Part shown: positions 1 to 10,594 of the stretch, in pieces
Numbering within the stretch: the stretch's first letter is position 1
How the letters are laid out: each line of letters starts with the position of its first letter
Source of the DNA: Pomphorhynchus laevis
Lineage: Eukaryota; Acanthocephala; Palaeacanthocephala; Echinorhynchida; Pomphorhynchidae
Assembly (NCBI GenBank): GCA_012934845.2
Contig: WNNJ02000325.1
Coordinates: 123,146-187,145 of the forward strand
Length of the DNA: 64,000 bases
Direction: 5' to 3'
Notes under the pieces: model-generated
Database searches by the model: none
What the model saw: only the letters and a program-made list of their open reading frames with translations
Told to the model about the DNA's origin: nothing
Program-made: the position numbers and the translations under genes

Positions 1-3000
1 TATTGTTCGTGAAAATATTTGATATCATTGTGTCAGCACCACAATAAAAACTCTACAATGAAATTGTCGCAAATGACAAAGTCACCATTTCGAACTATTC
101 GGTTCTCATCAGTAGCCTGTACTCACCACAACTGGATTGAAGTTGGGAGAAAGGCTATATGGTGATTTGAAACAACGAGAATTCCTTGTTCCCTTGCAAT
201 GCCGTGGGTTGGCGAATGCAAGTATTCACCGGTCTGCATTAAGCGCTGGAGCATTAAGCGCGTATTGCAACAAAATACACACCAGTTGGCTACTGGATAA
301 TACAATGCGGCACGACGATGCACTGCTGCTATGCATCCTTATCAATAAATTTCTTCAAATAGAAATACTATTGTTCGTGGAAACATTTGATATCAGGGTG
401 TAAGCACCACGAAAGAAATTCCACAATGAAATTGTCGCAAATGTCAAAGTCACCATTTCAAACTAGTTGGTTCTCATCAGTGGCCTGTACTCCCCATAAC
501 TGTATGTAAGTTGGGAGAAAGGCTAAATGGTGATTTGAAAAACGCGAATTCCTTGTTCCCTTGCAAAGCCGGGGGTTGGCGAATGCAAGTATTCACCGGT
601 CTTCATTAAGAGCTGGAGAACCAAGCAAGATGTGCAATAATATACACACCAGTTTGGTACCGGATAATACAATGCTGCGCTACTATGCACTGCTGCTATG
701 CATCCTTATCCATAAATTTTTTCAAATAGAAATACTATTGGTTAGTGAAAAATATGATATCAGTGTGTCAGCACCACGAAGGAAATTCCACAATGAAATT
801 GTCGCAAATGACAAAGTCACCATTTCAAACTAGTTGGTTCTCATCAGTAGTCTGTACTCCCCACAACTGGATTGAAGTTTGGAGAAAGGCTATAGGGTAA
901 TTGTAAACAATTAGAGTTCCTTGTTCTCTTGCAAAGACTGGGGTTAGCGCCTGCAAGCATTCACCCGTCTGCATTAAGCGCTAGAGAACCAAGCGCGTTA
1001 TGCAACAAGATACACAACAGTTGGCTACCGGATAATACAATGCTGCACTACGATGCACTGCTGCTATGCATCCTTATCCATAAATTTCTTCAAATAGAAA
1101 TACTATTGTTCATCGAAAAATTTGATATCAGTGTTTCTGCACCACGAAGGAAATTCCACAATGAAATTGTCGCAAATGACAAAGTCACCATTTCCAACTA
1201 GTTGGTTATCATCAGTAGCCTGTACTCCCCCCAACTGGATTGAAGTTTGGAGAAAGGCTTTATGGTGATTTGAAACAACGAGAGTTCCTTGTTCGCTTTG
1301 CAAAGACTGGAGTTTGCGACTGCAAGTATTTACCCGTCTGCATTAAGCGCTAGAGAACCAAGCGCGTTGTGCAACAAGATACACATCTGTTGGTTACTAG
1401 ATAATAAAATGCTGCACTACGATGCACTGCTGCTATGCATGCTAATCAATAAATTTCTTCAAATATAAATACTATTGTTCGTGGAAACAATTGATATAAG
1501 TGTGTCAGCACCACCAAAGAAATTCCACAATGAAATTGTCGCAAATGACAAAGTCACCATTTCTAACTAGTTAATTTTAATCAGTAGCCTGTACTCCCCA
1601 CAACTGAATTAAAGTTGGGAGAAAGGCTATCTGGTGATTTGAAACAACGAGAATTTTTTGTTCCTATGCAAAGACTTTTGTTTGCGACTGCAAGTATTCA
1701 ACAGTCTGCATTAAGCGCTGAAGAACCAAGCGCGTTGTGCAACAAGATACACATCTGTTGGTTACTAGATAATAAAATGCTGCACTACGATGCACTGCTG
1801 CTATGCATCCTTATCAATAAATTTCTTCAAATAGAAATACTATTGTTCGTGGAAACATTTGATATCAGGGTGTCAGCACCACGAAAGCAATTTCACAATG
1901 AAATTGTCGCAAATGACAAAGTCACCATTTCGAACTAGTTGGTTCTCATCAGTAGTCTGTATTGCCCACAACTGGATTGAAGTTGGGAGAGAGGCTATAT
2001 GGTGATTTTAAACAACGAGGGTTTCTTGTTTTATTGTAAAGACTAAGGTTTGCGACTGCAAGTATTCACCCGTCTGCATTAAGCGCTGAAGAACCAAGCG
2101 CGTTGTGCAACAAGATACACATCAGTTGGCTACTGGATAATACAATGCTGCACTACGATGCTCTGCTGCTATGCATCCTTATCAATAAATTTTTTCAAAT
2201 GGTAATAATATTGTTTGTGGAAACATTTGATTTCAGGTTATAAGCAACACGAAAGAAATTCCACAATGAAATTGTCGCAAATGACAAAGTCACCATTTCG
2301 AACTTGTTCGTTCTCATCAGTAGCATGCACTCCCCACAACTAGATTGAAGTTAGGAGAAAGGCCATGTGGTTATTTGAAACAACGAGAATTCCTTGTTCG
2401 CTTTCAAAGACTAGGGTTTGGGACTGCAAGTATTCACTCGTCTGCATTAAGCGCTGGAGAACCAAGCGCGTTATGCAACAAGATACACAACAGTTGGCTA
2501 CCGGATAATACAATGCTGCACTACGATGCACTGCTGCTATGCATCCTTATCCATAAATTTCTTCAAATAGAAATACTATTGTTCATCGAAAAATTTGTTA
2601 TCAGTGTTTCAGCACCACGAAGGAAATTCCACAATGAAATTGTCGCAAATGACAGTCACCATTTCCAACTAGTTGGTTCTGATCAGTAGTCTGTACTCCC
2701 CACAACTGAATTGAAGTTAGGAGAAAGGCTATAGGGTGATTGTAAACCATTAGAGTTCCTTGTTCTCTTGCAAAGACTGGGGTTAGCGCCTTCAAGTATT
2801 CACCCGTCTGCATTAAGCGCTGGAGAACAAAGCGCGTTTTGCAACAAGATACACATCAGTTGGCTACTAGATAATACAATGCTGCACTACGATGCACTGC
2901 TGCTATGCATCCTTATCAATAAATTTCTTCAAACAGAAATACTATTGTTCGTGGAAACATTTGATATCAGGGTGTTGGCACCACGAGAGAAATTCCACAA

Positions 3001-3645
3001 TGAAATTGTCGCAAATGACAAAGTCACCATTTCGAACAATTGGTACTCATCAGTAGCCTGTACTCCTTACAACTGGATTGAAGATGGGAGAAAGGCTTTA
3101 TGTTGATTTGAAACTTCGAGAGTTCTTTATTTTCTTGCAAAGATTGGAGTTTGCGACTGCAAGTATTCACCCGTCGGCATTAAGCGCTGGACAACTAAGC
3201 GGGTTGTGCAACAAGATACACACCAGTTAACTACTGGATAATACCATGCTGCACTACGATGCACTGCTGCTATGCATCCTTATCAATAAATTTCTTCAAA
3301 TAGAAATTCAATTGTTCGTAAAAACATTTGATATAAGTGTGTCAGCACCACGGAAGAAATTCCACAATGAAATTCGCAAATGACAAAGTCAGTATTTTGA
3401 ACTAGTTGGTTTTCATCAGTAGCCTGTACTCCCCACAACTGGATTGAAGTTGGGAGAAAGGCTATATGGTGATTTGAAACAACGAGAGTTCCTTGTTCCC
3501 TTGCAAAGACTTGGGTTTGCGACTGCAAGTATTTACTCGTCTCCATTAAGCGCTGGAGCACAAAGCGCGTTGTGCAACAAGATACACACCAGTTCGCTTC
3601 TGGATAATACGATGCTGCACTACGATGCACTGATGCACTGCATCC
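1..3645. repeat. Satellite A, tandem array of ~368-bp units
   Basis: About ten head-to-tail copies of a ~368-bp unit. The landmark 'ctgctgctatgcatcc' recurs at roughly 328, 689, 1058, 1426, 1795, 2164, 2534, 2903 and 3264. The array runs off the left edge and stops abruptly at about 3645 against LINE sequence. Units differ by many substitutions, so this is an older, less homogenised array than satellite B. Short open frames of about 90-145 codons recur in several units on both strands, but they change frame and length between copies and are not conserved as proteins. The minus strand carries a hammerhead-like motif once per unit (see 82-165). Confidence 0.95.
82..165 (-). ncRNA. Type III hammerhead ribozyme candidate in satellite A
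   Basis: Read on the minus strand from 165 to 82, all hammerhead parts occur in normal order. Stem III strand (165-159) is followed by AUA with cleavage expected after position 158. Then come stem I TAGCC (157-153), a ~35-nt arm, GGCTA (117-113), core CTGATGA (112-106), stem II GAAC/GTTC (105-102 with 95-92), GAAA (91-88), and the second stem III strand (88-82). Stem III is 7 perfect pairs counting A15.1-U16.1, stem I 5 pairs and stem II 4 pairs starting with the canonical G10.1-C11.1. This unit is the best preserved; others carry core or stem substitutions. Hammerheads in satellite DNA are known from newts, schistosomes and cave crickets. Activity is inferred. Confidence 0.75.
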
Positions 3646-3876
3646 TTACTCCGCGTTCCCAATTACTCCAACAACTTCGGTCTCCGATCCTTCCTCGTTG
3701 CCGCTTCACTCGCCTGGAATCAACTTCGTCTCGACGTCCGCTGCGCTCCGTCTTTTATCACATTCAAACACTTCCTCGTTCACATTTTCTCGACTCATTA
3801 TTTACATTTTCGTTTCGTTGTGATCATGTAAGCGTGTGCTGGCAAGCATTTGCCACGTTAAAATATATCTTTTTTT
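3646..3876 (+). pseudogene. LINE 3' end (CR1/L2-like C-terminus and tail)
   Basis: Frame 3652-3831 encodes 59 residues then TAA, with the pattern FGLRSFLVAASLAWNQLRLD followed by VRCAPSFITFK. This resembles the conserved C-terminus of many CR1/L2/Jockey-type LINE reverse transcriptases ('R..SF..AAP..WN.LP...R...S...FK'). It starts directly at the edge of satellite A, so it is 5'-truncated. The downstream tail (3820-3875, including 'catgtaagcgtgtgctgg') recurs at about 41700-41755, which supports it being a LINE 3' UTR. The assignment to CR1/L2 rather than another APE-type clade is by memory of the motif. Confidence 0.6.
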
Positions 3877-3897
3877 AACCCTGTTGTTTATACAGGA

Positions 3898-4830
3898 TTG
3901 TCAGAATCTGTTGTACCAGGCAATGATGTTGCAACCATGACAATTTTCCCGGACGCCGATCCTAGATCTGATGAATGTGATCAAGGTAATCTAGTATACC
4001 AAGTAGCAATACAAGATAGTGCTCATGTTTCAACAAATTCGTGTACATCATGCGAGTGCAACATCCCTAGTTACCCGATGTCCGATCACTCGAACTTGAG
4101 TACGACATCCCATTTTCACGCAAGAATTTTCTCGTTACATAGTCTCAGCCGCTTGTTTAGACACAATGGCGACCTGAGCTTGTATTGAAATCTAACACTA
4201 TTGCAATTGGACCTTATGTCACTAGCACGATCTATCCATGTCCAACAACACTATCTACACGCGCTGATGCACCAACATACCTAAAAAAGTTTACGACTTC
4301 TGTCTCCCCATTGAGTAGAGTCGCTCCTGATGCAAGTTATTAGGCGCAGCAACATGACCGGCCCGCACGTTCGAATAACATATAGGGGACAAGGCCTAAT
4401 CTAAACAGATTAAGATGTGTAATTTGAGCAAATATCAACGAGTCCAAATCAATCATTTTTCAAAAACGTGTGAATGACGACGTTCTTTCAATGAGAACGA
4501 TCTTGTCTAGTATATTTCTAGATAGAGAGAAACATTTAGCAGCATCCTTGGAAGTATTGGTTCTTTATAGAATTGATAATTGTAGAAATCGACTGATTCG
4601 ATTGGTCTGTGCTTCTAATGATCAATATAATATCATCTTTAATAAAGCTTATAGACTAACGGGTAATTCTGTGAGAATATATAAGGATCTGTCGGTCGAT
4701 GAGCGCGAGCAACTATCTATGGCTAAAAAGAACTAATCGACAGGCATCAACAAGGTGAAAATGACCTCTGTATCCGAAATTTTCAGGTTGCCCGACGACG
4801 CCCATTTGTATGTTGGGATAAGGTAATCCT
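3898..4830 (+). pseudogene. LINE ORF1-like remnant
   Basis: Two open pieces, 3898-4188 and 4470-4736, and a continuation in another frame to about 4830. The second piece has the pattern 'LVCASNDQYNIIFNKAYRL' then 'VRIYKDLSVDERE'. In a shifted frame it continues 'ELIDRHQQGENDLCIRNF' and 'RRRPF'. This order (substitution-rich RRM/CTD-like region, 'V.I..DLS..ER', then 'R...GE.DL.IRN..VV.R') is typical of ORF1 proteins of CR1/L2-like LINEs. At least one frameshift and several stops break it. No reverse transcriptase follows, so only the ORF1 part survives here. The N-terminal piece 3898-4188 has no recognisable domain. Confidence 0.4.
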
Positions 4831-5005
4831 AAATACTCATGGTGTAGCGTCTTAAGAGACCTAATATCATTCCATGGTGTCCTGGATAAGATTTCAAAGA
4901 ATAGTAGTAGACATCACCTAAAATTAAATGTTCTAACGTTCGTATTAGTCATTTGTCTCAATCAATATGCACATTTTTGCAATTACTAAAACTTGTCTTC
5001 ACAGT

Positions 5006-5236
5006 GGATTAGTGATACTTGTTTTGCCATCCCAAGCTTCTCATTATTTAAGGCAGACCGAAATGATAAATGTCGATGTGGTGGAATTACCTTTTACGTC
5101 ATAAAATTAGTGATAAGTGATAATTATCACTAATTAGGATTAGTGATACTTGTGTTGCCATCCCAAGCTTCTCATTATTTAAAGCAGACCGACATGATAA
5201 ATGTCGATGTGGTGGAATAACCTTTTCAGTCATGTT
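5006..5236. repeat. Tandem duplication, 131-bp period
   Basis: A ~95-bp segment beginning 'ggattagtgatacttg' at 5006 is repeated at 5137 with few changes. The spacer holds the palindrome 'agtgataattatcact'. No coding content is seen. From 4830 to 5390 nothing else is recognised. Confidence 0.85.
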
Positions 5237-5394
5237 ATAATAATTACGTTATAATTATTATAACATATATATGTATATCTTTTTCCGAATATAAGATTAA
5301 TTAATTTTACTAACGCTTTTTTAATATCTACTATATCTACATTTGTTTAAAGCGTACTAAAATCGTATGTATTTATATTTTGAAATTTTATTCC

Positions 5395-6302
5395 TTTTGT
5401 CTATTCTAAAAATTCTTTTGCAGAATTAATACTGAAATAGTGTTTTATACCAATATTAATTTCGATTACCTTACAATATTTTTTGAAGTGTGCTTTAATT
5501 ACTTTAAGTATTTTATTCATATAGACAGAAAGTGGTTTTAATGTACACTTAAAAGCACTAAATACAAACCTAGGTTTTATTGGATTTTGATGTAATTTTA
5601 GATTCCAATATAATATAGGTATAGTTTTATTATCTGATTCAACCTTTATACCCTTTTTACCAATTATAGAACAGTGATTTGTAATAATTGTTTCTAAACT
5701 CAACTCACTACGTTCATATGTTGGATTTACATTTAAATCATTAGAATTAACCTCTTTCGTTAGTATATCATAATAAAGCTTTTTGCATATGAAGACAAAG
5801 TTATTACTAGCTTTATCAATAGTTGTTATTATACAGTTATCCTTTAATTTAGTAAGTGCTGTTTACATATCTTTATTCATTTTATCTTTCCTTTTGTAAT
5901 TGTTTTTTTTTTCATTTTATTTTTAATTTTATCAAATATATAATCTTTCCAAATGTTTATCTTAGATATATTCGAGCATTCACTATTAATCAGCTTACTA
6001 AAGTAAGCATTTAAGTCATTATATAACGAATTGCAAATTTTATTTTTTTCGTTGTTTTTATTTAATCTATCCCCTTTTGATAGCAGCTTTCTTAATTCAC
6101 AATTTTTAATTAATTCTAGATAATGGGTACATGTTTGTTCAATTATTTTATCAAAACCAAGACTTTTACAATTGCATTCTGTTTCCATTATGTTTCTAAT
6201 ATTATCGTTACATATTGATTTTAATTCTTTATTATAATTACAAATTTTTCGTCTTAATGGTGGTAGGAGTTTATACCTTATTTTATACCTTATTTTATAC
6301 AT
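5395..6302 (-). mobile_element. Penelope-like element fragment (Naiad-like), N-terminal linker and RT start
   Basis: Minus-strand protein pieces at 5877-6302 and 5401-5703 match the plus-strand copy at 7680-8310 closely. The first has a Cys pair (CNC) and 'ELRKLLSKG', matching the conserved pre-RT region of Naiad-like Penelope elements ('..N..LR.LL.KGP'). The second carries early RT motifs with 'ILYWN.K.H.NPIKPRF' and 'KPLSVYMNKILK'. The copy lacks the catalytic RT motifs and the 3' end, and is broken in a few places. It ends at 6302 against the left inverted-repeat arm. Confidence 0.8.
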
Positions 6303-6741
6303 TATATAATATGAATAATATTTGATAATGGTGTTCCTATTGCCACCGAAATATTGGATCTAAATTGTGGCATTAATAATTATGCCTATTCGCCGTATTT
6401 ACAATCTAATGACTATTGGAGACTCCTATTGTCATAATAGGAGTGTTGCGTAATGATCTTTTTATTAAAAAGTTCTAATTGTTTGATTGGATTACTATTG
6501 AATAATTCTTGATAATGATGCCCATTTGCCACCAAAATATTGGATAACAATTGTAAAATAAAAAAAATTAAGAAAATTAAGTTAAAAATAAAGTTAAAAT
6601 AAATTAATTTCTGATTTCCAAACTTGTTAGACTCTTACTTTTGATTATGAAGCTATTTGATAAACATCAGACAGTTTTGCCTAATGTGCATTTACGCTTA
6701 TTGTATTTCACTGTTTTAAATATGAACAATTATATAATTGC
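6303..6741 (-). repeat. Left arm of a large inverted repeat
   Basis: Nearly exact reverse complement of 9903-10334. It contains a piece of Penelope-like N-terminal sequence plus an AT-rich interspersed repeat (about 6330-6560) with the markers 'gccaccgaaatattggat' and 'actcctattgtcataatag'. The bracketed interior is about 3.2 kb. Confidence 0.9.
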
Positions 6742-7264
6742 AGTAGAGAGAAAGAAAAAATATATTTTACTAGTTCTTATATTTATCTTCATCGAAATAA
6801 AATCCCCTTTACTTTTATTTTAAATTCCAATTTTAAATTTTAACTTGATATAAGTTATAAAATCTTTTATAAAATTATAAAATTATTTATTATTAAATTA
6901 TTTTATTATTTTATTTTTATTTATCATCATGTTTAACTCATAAATAATTTGTCTTTAATATTGAAAAATTAAAGAGATATAATACACAATCAATTCAAAT
7001 AGTGGCAGATTGTCTCACTGCGCTCGCCGATCAGTTACAGTAACAAATTTAACAGCTTTAACACACGAGGACGTTAATGGGAACACGTAAGAACACAGCT
7101 ACTACCGACACCAACTATGCTCAACTGAAAGTACATTGCTCGACACACGATTACAGAATCTGAACAACAATCGCCTGCGACAACAATAAGTCTAAAGAAG
7201 ACTTTAGGCTTACTAAGTCTTATAGTTTGACTACATAATTGACTACATTTGACTTCATAAACAT
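6742..7264. other. AT-rich spacer, nothing recognised
   Basis: Extremely AT-rich to about 6990, resembling the Penelope-like 3' tail seen near 9470-9620 and 33950. It is followed by ~270 bp of more balanced sequence (6990-7260) with no open frame or repeat partner that I can identify. Confidence 0.5.
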
Positions 7265-7456
7265 ATGAGATTAATAGGACATGATATTAAAAACTGTAAA
7301 TTATTTATTTTAGAACATATTATTGAAGAAAACATTTCAATATTAAATCAAAAACTATTAGAAAAAGAAGATTTTTGGATTCAAACGCCTTATTCCATGT
7401 ACCCATTAGGATTGAATGACGTGGTACAAGGAATTGGCAGAAGTAGTATAGTATAA
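7265..7456 (+). pseudogene. GIY-YIG endonuclease fragment of the Penelope-like element
   Basis: 63 residues. Reads 'IGHDIKNCKLFILEHI' then 'LEKEDFWIQTPYSMYPLGLN'. The W-I...L....P.GLN ending is the characteristic C-terminal part of GIY-YIG domains of Penelope-like elements (typically 'E..WI..L.T..P.GLN'). The GIY and YIG strands themselves are not present, so it is 5'-truncated. A second copy of the same region lies at about 44756-44900. Confidence 0.7.
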
Positions 7457-7665
7457 ACAACCATATTATAATAATCCGGTTAAAGGCAAACCAAGAAGTC
7501 ATTGTGATAAAAGGAATAGGAAAAATAGAGTTAAAAATATTAAAAAATATATGTATATAAATGAACAATTAGAAATATTGAAACAACTTTTAAGAGATAA
7601 TAAGCTGAAAGATCTTTATGTAAATATAAGAAGTTAAAATAAATGAACATATATGTACCCATAAT

Positions 7666-9271
7666 CTAGAATTAATTGAAAATTGTGAATTAAGAAAGCT
7701 GCTATCGAAAGGGTATAAATATAGATTAAATAACAACAACGACAAAAATAAAATTTACAGTTCGTTATATAATAACTTAAATGATTACTTTAGTAAGCTG
7801 ATTAATAGTGAAAGCTCGAATATATCTAAGATAAAAATTTGGAAAGATTATATATTTGATAAAATTAAAAATAAAATGAAAATAACAAACAATTATAAAA
7901 GGAAAGATAAAATTAATAAAGATATGTATAAAGAACTTACTAAATTAAAGGATAACTATATAATAACAACTATTGATAAAGCTAGTAATAACTTTGTCTT
8001 CATATGCAAAAAGCTTTATTATGATATACTAATGAAAGAGGTTAATTCTAATGATTTAAATGTAAATCCAACATATGAACGTAGTGAGTTAAGTTTAGAA
8101 ACAATTATTACAAATCACTGTTCTATAATTGGTAAAAAGGGTATAAAGGTTGAATTAGATAATAAAACTATACCTATATTATATTGGAATCCAAAATCAC
8201 ATAAAAATCCAATAAAACCTAGGTTCATATGTAGTGCGTTTAAATGTACATTAAAACCACTTTCTGTCTATATGAATAAAATACTTAAAGTAATTAAAGC
8301 ACATTTTTAAAAATATTGCAAGGTAATCGAAATTAATACTAGTATAAAACACTATTTTAGTATTAATTCTACAAAAGAATTTTTAGAACAGACAAAAGGA
8401 ATAAATTTTCAAAATATAAATACATACGATTTTAGTACGCTTTATACAAATCTAGATTTAGTAGATATTAAAGAAGCGTTAGTAAAATTAATTAACCTTA
8501 TATTCGGAAATAGATATACATATATATGTTATAATAATTATAACGCCTATCTAACAAAAATTAAACCATCAAATAAATATAAATATATGGATAAAATTGA
8601 ATTAATAGAATCCTTAAATATTTTGATAAATCAAAATTATTTAAAAGTAGGGACATCTATATTTAGACAAGTAAAAGGTGTTCCAATGGGTGGTAATAGT
8701 AGCCCAATTATAGCTGACTTGTTTTTAAGCTTTATAGAATATGAATTTGTTCATAACTGTGTAAAAACTAAATCTAAACAATATAAATATATGAAATATA
8801 TGTTTCGATACATTGATGATATATGTATTTAATTCTAATAATTTTTATTCAATTAGTGAGCACATTTATCCAGAAAGCCTTATTCTTAACAAAACCAATA
8901 TTAATGATAAAGAAGGTGTATATCTAGATATGAACATTAAATTAACATTAACTAAAACTACTATTAATTTATATCGTAAAGATGACATATTTAAATTTAC
9001 AAGAAACATATTTTTGCATGAGCATTCATGCATACCATATAATATAAAATATAATACATTAAATAATGAAATTTTAAGAATTGCAACAATATGTAATGAT
9101 ATTGGCTTTCTTCAAAATCATTTAAATAATTTAATAGATACATATTTTAAACTAGGTTACTATAAAAATAACATCAAGCAGAAAATAGTAAAATATTTAA
9201 ATCAACACAATAATATAAAGAATAAATTTAAACTCTTAAGTGGCAAATTTTTATGGATGGATAATAAATAA
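7666..9271 (+). pseudogene. Penelope-like reverse transcriptase
   Basis: Collinear pieces cover pre-RT ('ELRKLLSKG'), RT motif 1 ('TTIDKASNNFVFICKK', 7970-8015), motif 2 ('ILYWNPKSHKNPIKPRF', about 8175-8220), motif A ('YDFSTLYTNLDL', about 8425), motif B ('GVPMGGNSSPIIADLFL', about 8680-8730), catalytic motif C ('FRYIDDI', about 8805) and a thumb with 'YLDMNIKL', 'RKDDIFKF' and 'HEHSCIPYNIKYNTLNNEIL'. The GGN in motif B and the HEHSCIPYNIKYN block are features of the Naiad/Coprina side of the Penelope-like tree. The DNA is very AT-rich with matching codon bias. Broken in several places. Confidence 0.85.
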
Positions 9272-9310
9272 TATACTTTGCATTAGAATAAGATACTAGA
9301 TAGTTATTTC

Positions 9311-9413
9311 AGAGGAAATACATTATTAGCATGTATTTGGCCCCGCTGCTATGTCGGGTATAGGAGTTAGGGGCCGAAACCTGATAGCATAGCAGTTCCT
9401 CCTGATGACCTCT
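9311..9413 (+). ncRNA. Hammerhead-like structured motif in the Penelope-like 3' UTR
   Basis: In type II order: AGAG (9311-9314), GAAA (9315-9318), a perfect 6-bp hairpin ATACAT/ATGTAT (9318-9323 with 9331-9336), a stem I arm CTGCTATG/CATAGCAG (9346-9353 with 9388-9395), CTGATGA (9402-9408), then C(C)TCT that can pair with AGAG. The base pair next to the cleavage site is not satisfied, so the hammerhead call is tentative. A second pairing GGCCCC/GGGGCC (9339-9344 with 9370-9375) interleaves with stem I. The motif is largely kept in the minus-strand copy at about 16640-16760 and in degraded form at 40390-40560 and 46530-46640. Confidence 0.45.
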
Positions 9414-9649
9414 AATTCTTATTCTGATACAACGTCTGTTATTTATTAGTAAATTCATAAAAATGACGTTTATTTTAAATTTTATTTTATATTTTATATT
9501 TTTATTTTTTAACTTGATTAAAATTATAGAAAATCTAAAAACAATTATTAATTTTATTATTTAATTATTAAATTTTGATTTAGCATTATTATGTTTTGTT
9601 TATTTTATAATTATATAACAATACGTAGACTCAGTTAGCTGATTTAATT

Positions 9650-9933
9650 TTTCTAAAGATAACATATGTTCAATAAATCAAAAATTAATTAACGACTATG
9701 ATATGCTAAGTTGTATAATGGACAGATATTGTAATACAAAATACTATAATCATACAATAAATGTTAATAATAACAATAGAAAATATACATTAACCATAAA
9801 CTTCATTAATAAATGTATAGATAACATAAATATAGCCGGACTTTTAAATAATTCTAAAAGTAAAGAAATAATAGGGTCAGATTTAAATAAATATATTCCT
9901 AAATTATATAATTATTCATATTTAAAACAGTGA
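9650..9933 (+). pseudogene. Penelope-like N-terminal fragment
   Basis: Reads 'SINQKLINDYDMLSCIMDRY', then a stretch with 'RKYTLTINFINKCIDNINIA' and 'LYNYSY'. The same opening appears at about 45045-45110 directly after the GIY-YIG linker, so this is the segment missing from the copy at 7265-9640. It follows the 3' end of that copy immediately, as in the partial tandem arrangements common for Penelope-like elements. It runs into the right inverted-repeat arm. Confidence 0.7.
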
Positions 9934-10334
9934 AATACAATAAGCGTAAATGCACATTAGGCAAAACTGTCTGATGTTTATCAAATGGCTTGCATAATTA
10001 AAAGTAACAGTCTAACAAGTTTGGAAATCAGAAATTAATTTATTTTAACTTTATTTTTAACTTAATTTTCTTAATTTTTTTTATTTTACAATTGTTATCC
10101 AATATTTTGGTGGCAAATGGGCATCATTATCAAGAATTATTCAATAGTAATCCAATCAAACAATTAGAACTTTTTAATAAAAAGATCATTACGCAACACT
10201 CCTATTATGACAATAGGAGTCTCCAATAGTCATTAGATTGTAAATACGGCGAATAGGCATAATTATTAATGCCACAATTTAGATCCAATATTTCGGTGGC
10301 AATAGGAACACCATTATCAAAGATTATTCAATTT
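9903..10334 (+). repeat. Right arm of the large inverted repeat
   Basis: Reverse complement of 6303-6741 with only scattered differences. Contains the end of the Penelope-like N-terminal fragment and then the AT-rich interspersed repeat (about 10085-10330). Confidence 0.9.
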
Positions 10335-10594
10335 TAGAACTTAAGATAAGATAAAGAAATTTATTTTTTATCTTTTAGATTTTTTCAGTCTTATATATTA
10401 TATTTTTTGATTAAAAAATCTAAGAGATAAATATATAAATAGTCAGTTATTCCAATATTTCTAGATGCGATACGTCATAAGATACTTTTTAAAAGACGGC
10501 ACACCACTAATCCAAATTTTCAAAAATTTGGTTAATTCATGTTACAAGTGAATGTAAACTAAATTATAAATAAGGCGAAAAGATTATTATTTAT

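Larger units (their letters stand above)
7265..9640 (+). mobile_element. Penelope-like element, Naiad-like, GIY-YIG piece before the RT
   Basis: The most complete Penelope-like copy in the window. In order it has the C-terminal half of a GIY-YIG endonuclease (7265-7456), a basic linker, the pre-RT region, RT (about 7680-8900), the RT thumb (8900-9271) and a structured 3' UTR (9272-9640). Having the endonuclease before the RT is the diagnostic layout of the Naiad/Chlamys group; canonical Penelope elements carry it at the C-terminus. The 3' end is marked by 'gtagactcagttagctgat' near 9628-9648, which recurs at the ends of other copies (12150, 40205, 41605, 46830). The coding region is broken in several places and lacks a middle part of the N-terminal region, so it is dead. 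Confidence 0.8.

Noticed and set aside
137-3106. 90-114 codon frames repeated in satellite A
   Set aside because: Present in shifting frames in successive units, interrupted by substitutions, with no known domain.
1-3645. CRISPR-like or phage-like repeat array
   Set aside because: Units are contiguous 368-bp satellites without spacers, in eukaryotic sequence with introns.
9339-9395. HDV-like double-pseudoknot ribozyme in the Penelope-like 3' UTR
   Set aside because: GGCCCC/GGGGCC and CTGCTATG/CATAGCAG interleave like P1 and P2, but no convincing P3, P1.1 or P4 exists, and P1 is not kept in the other copies.
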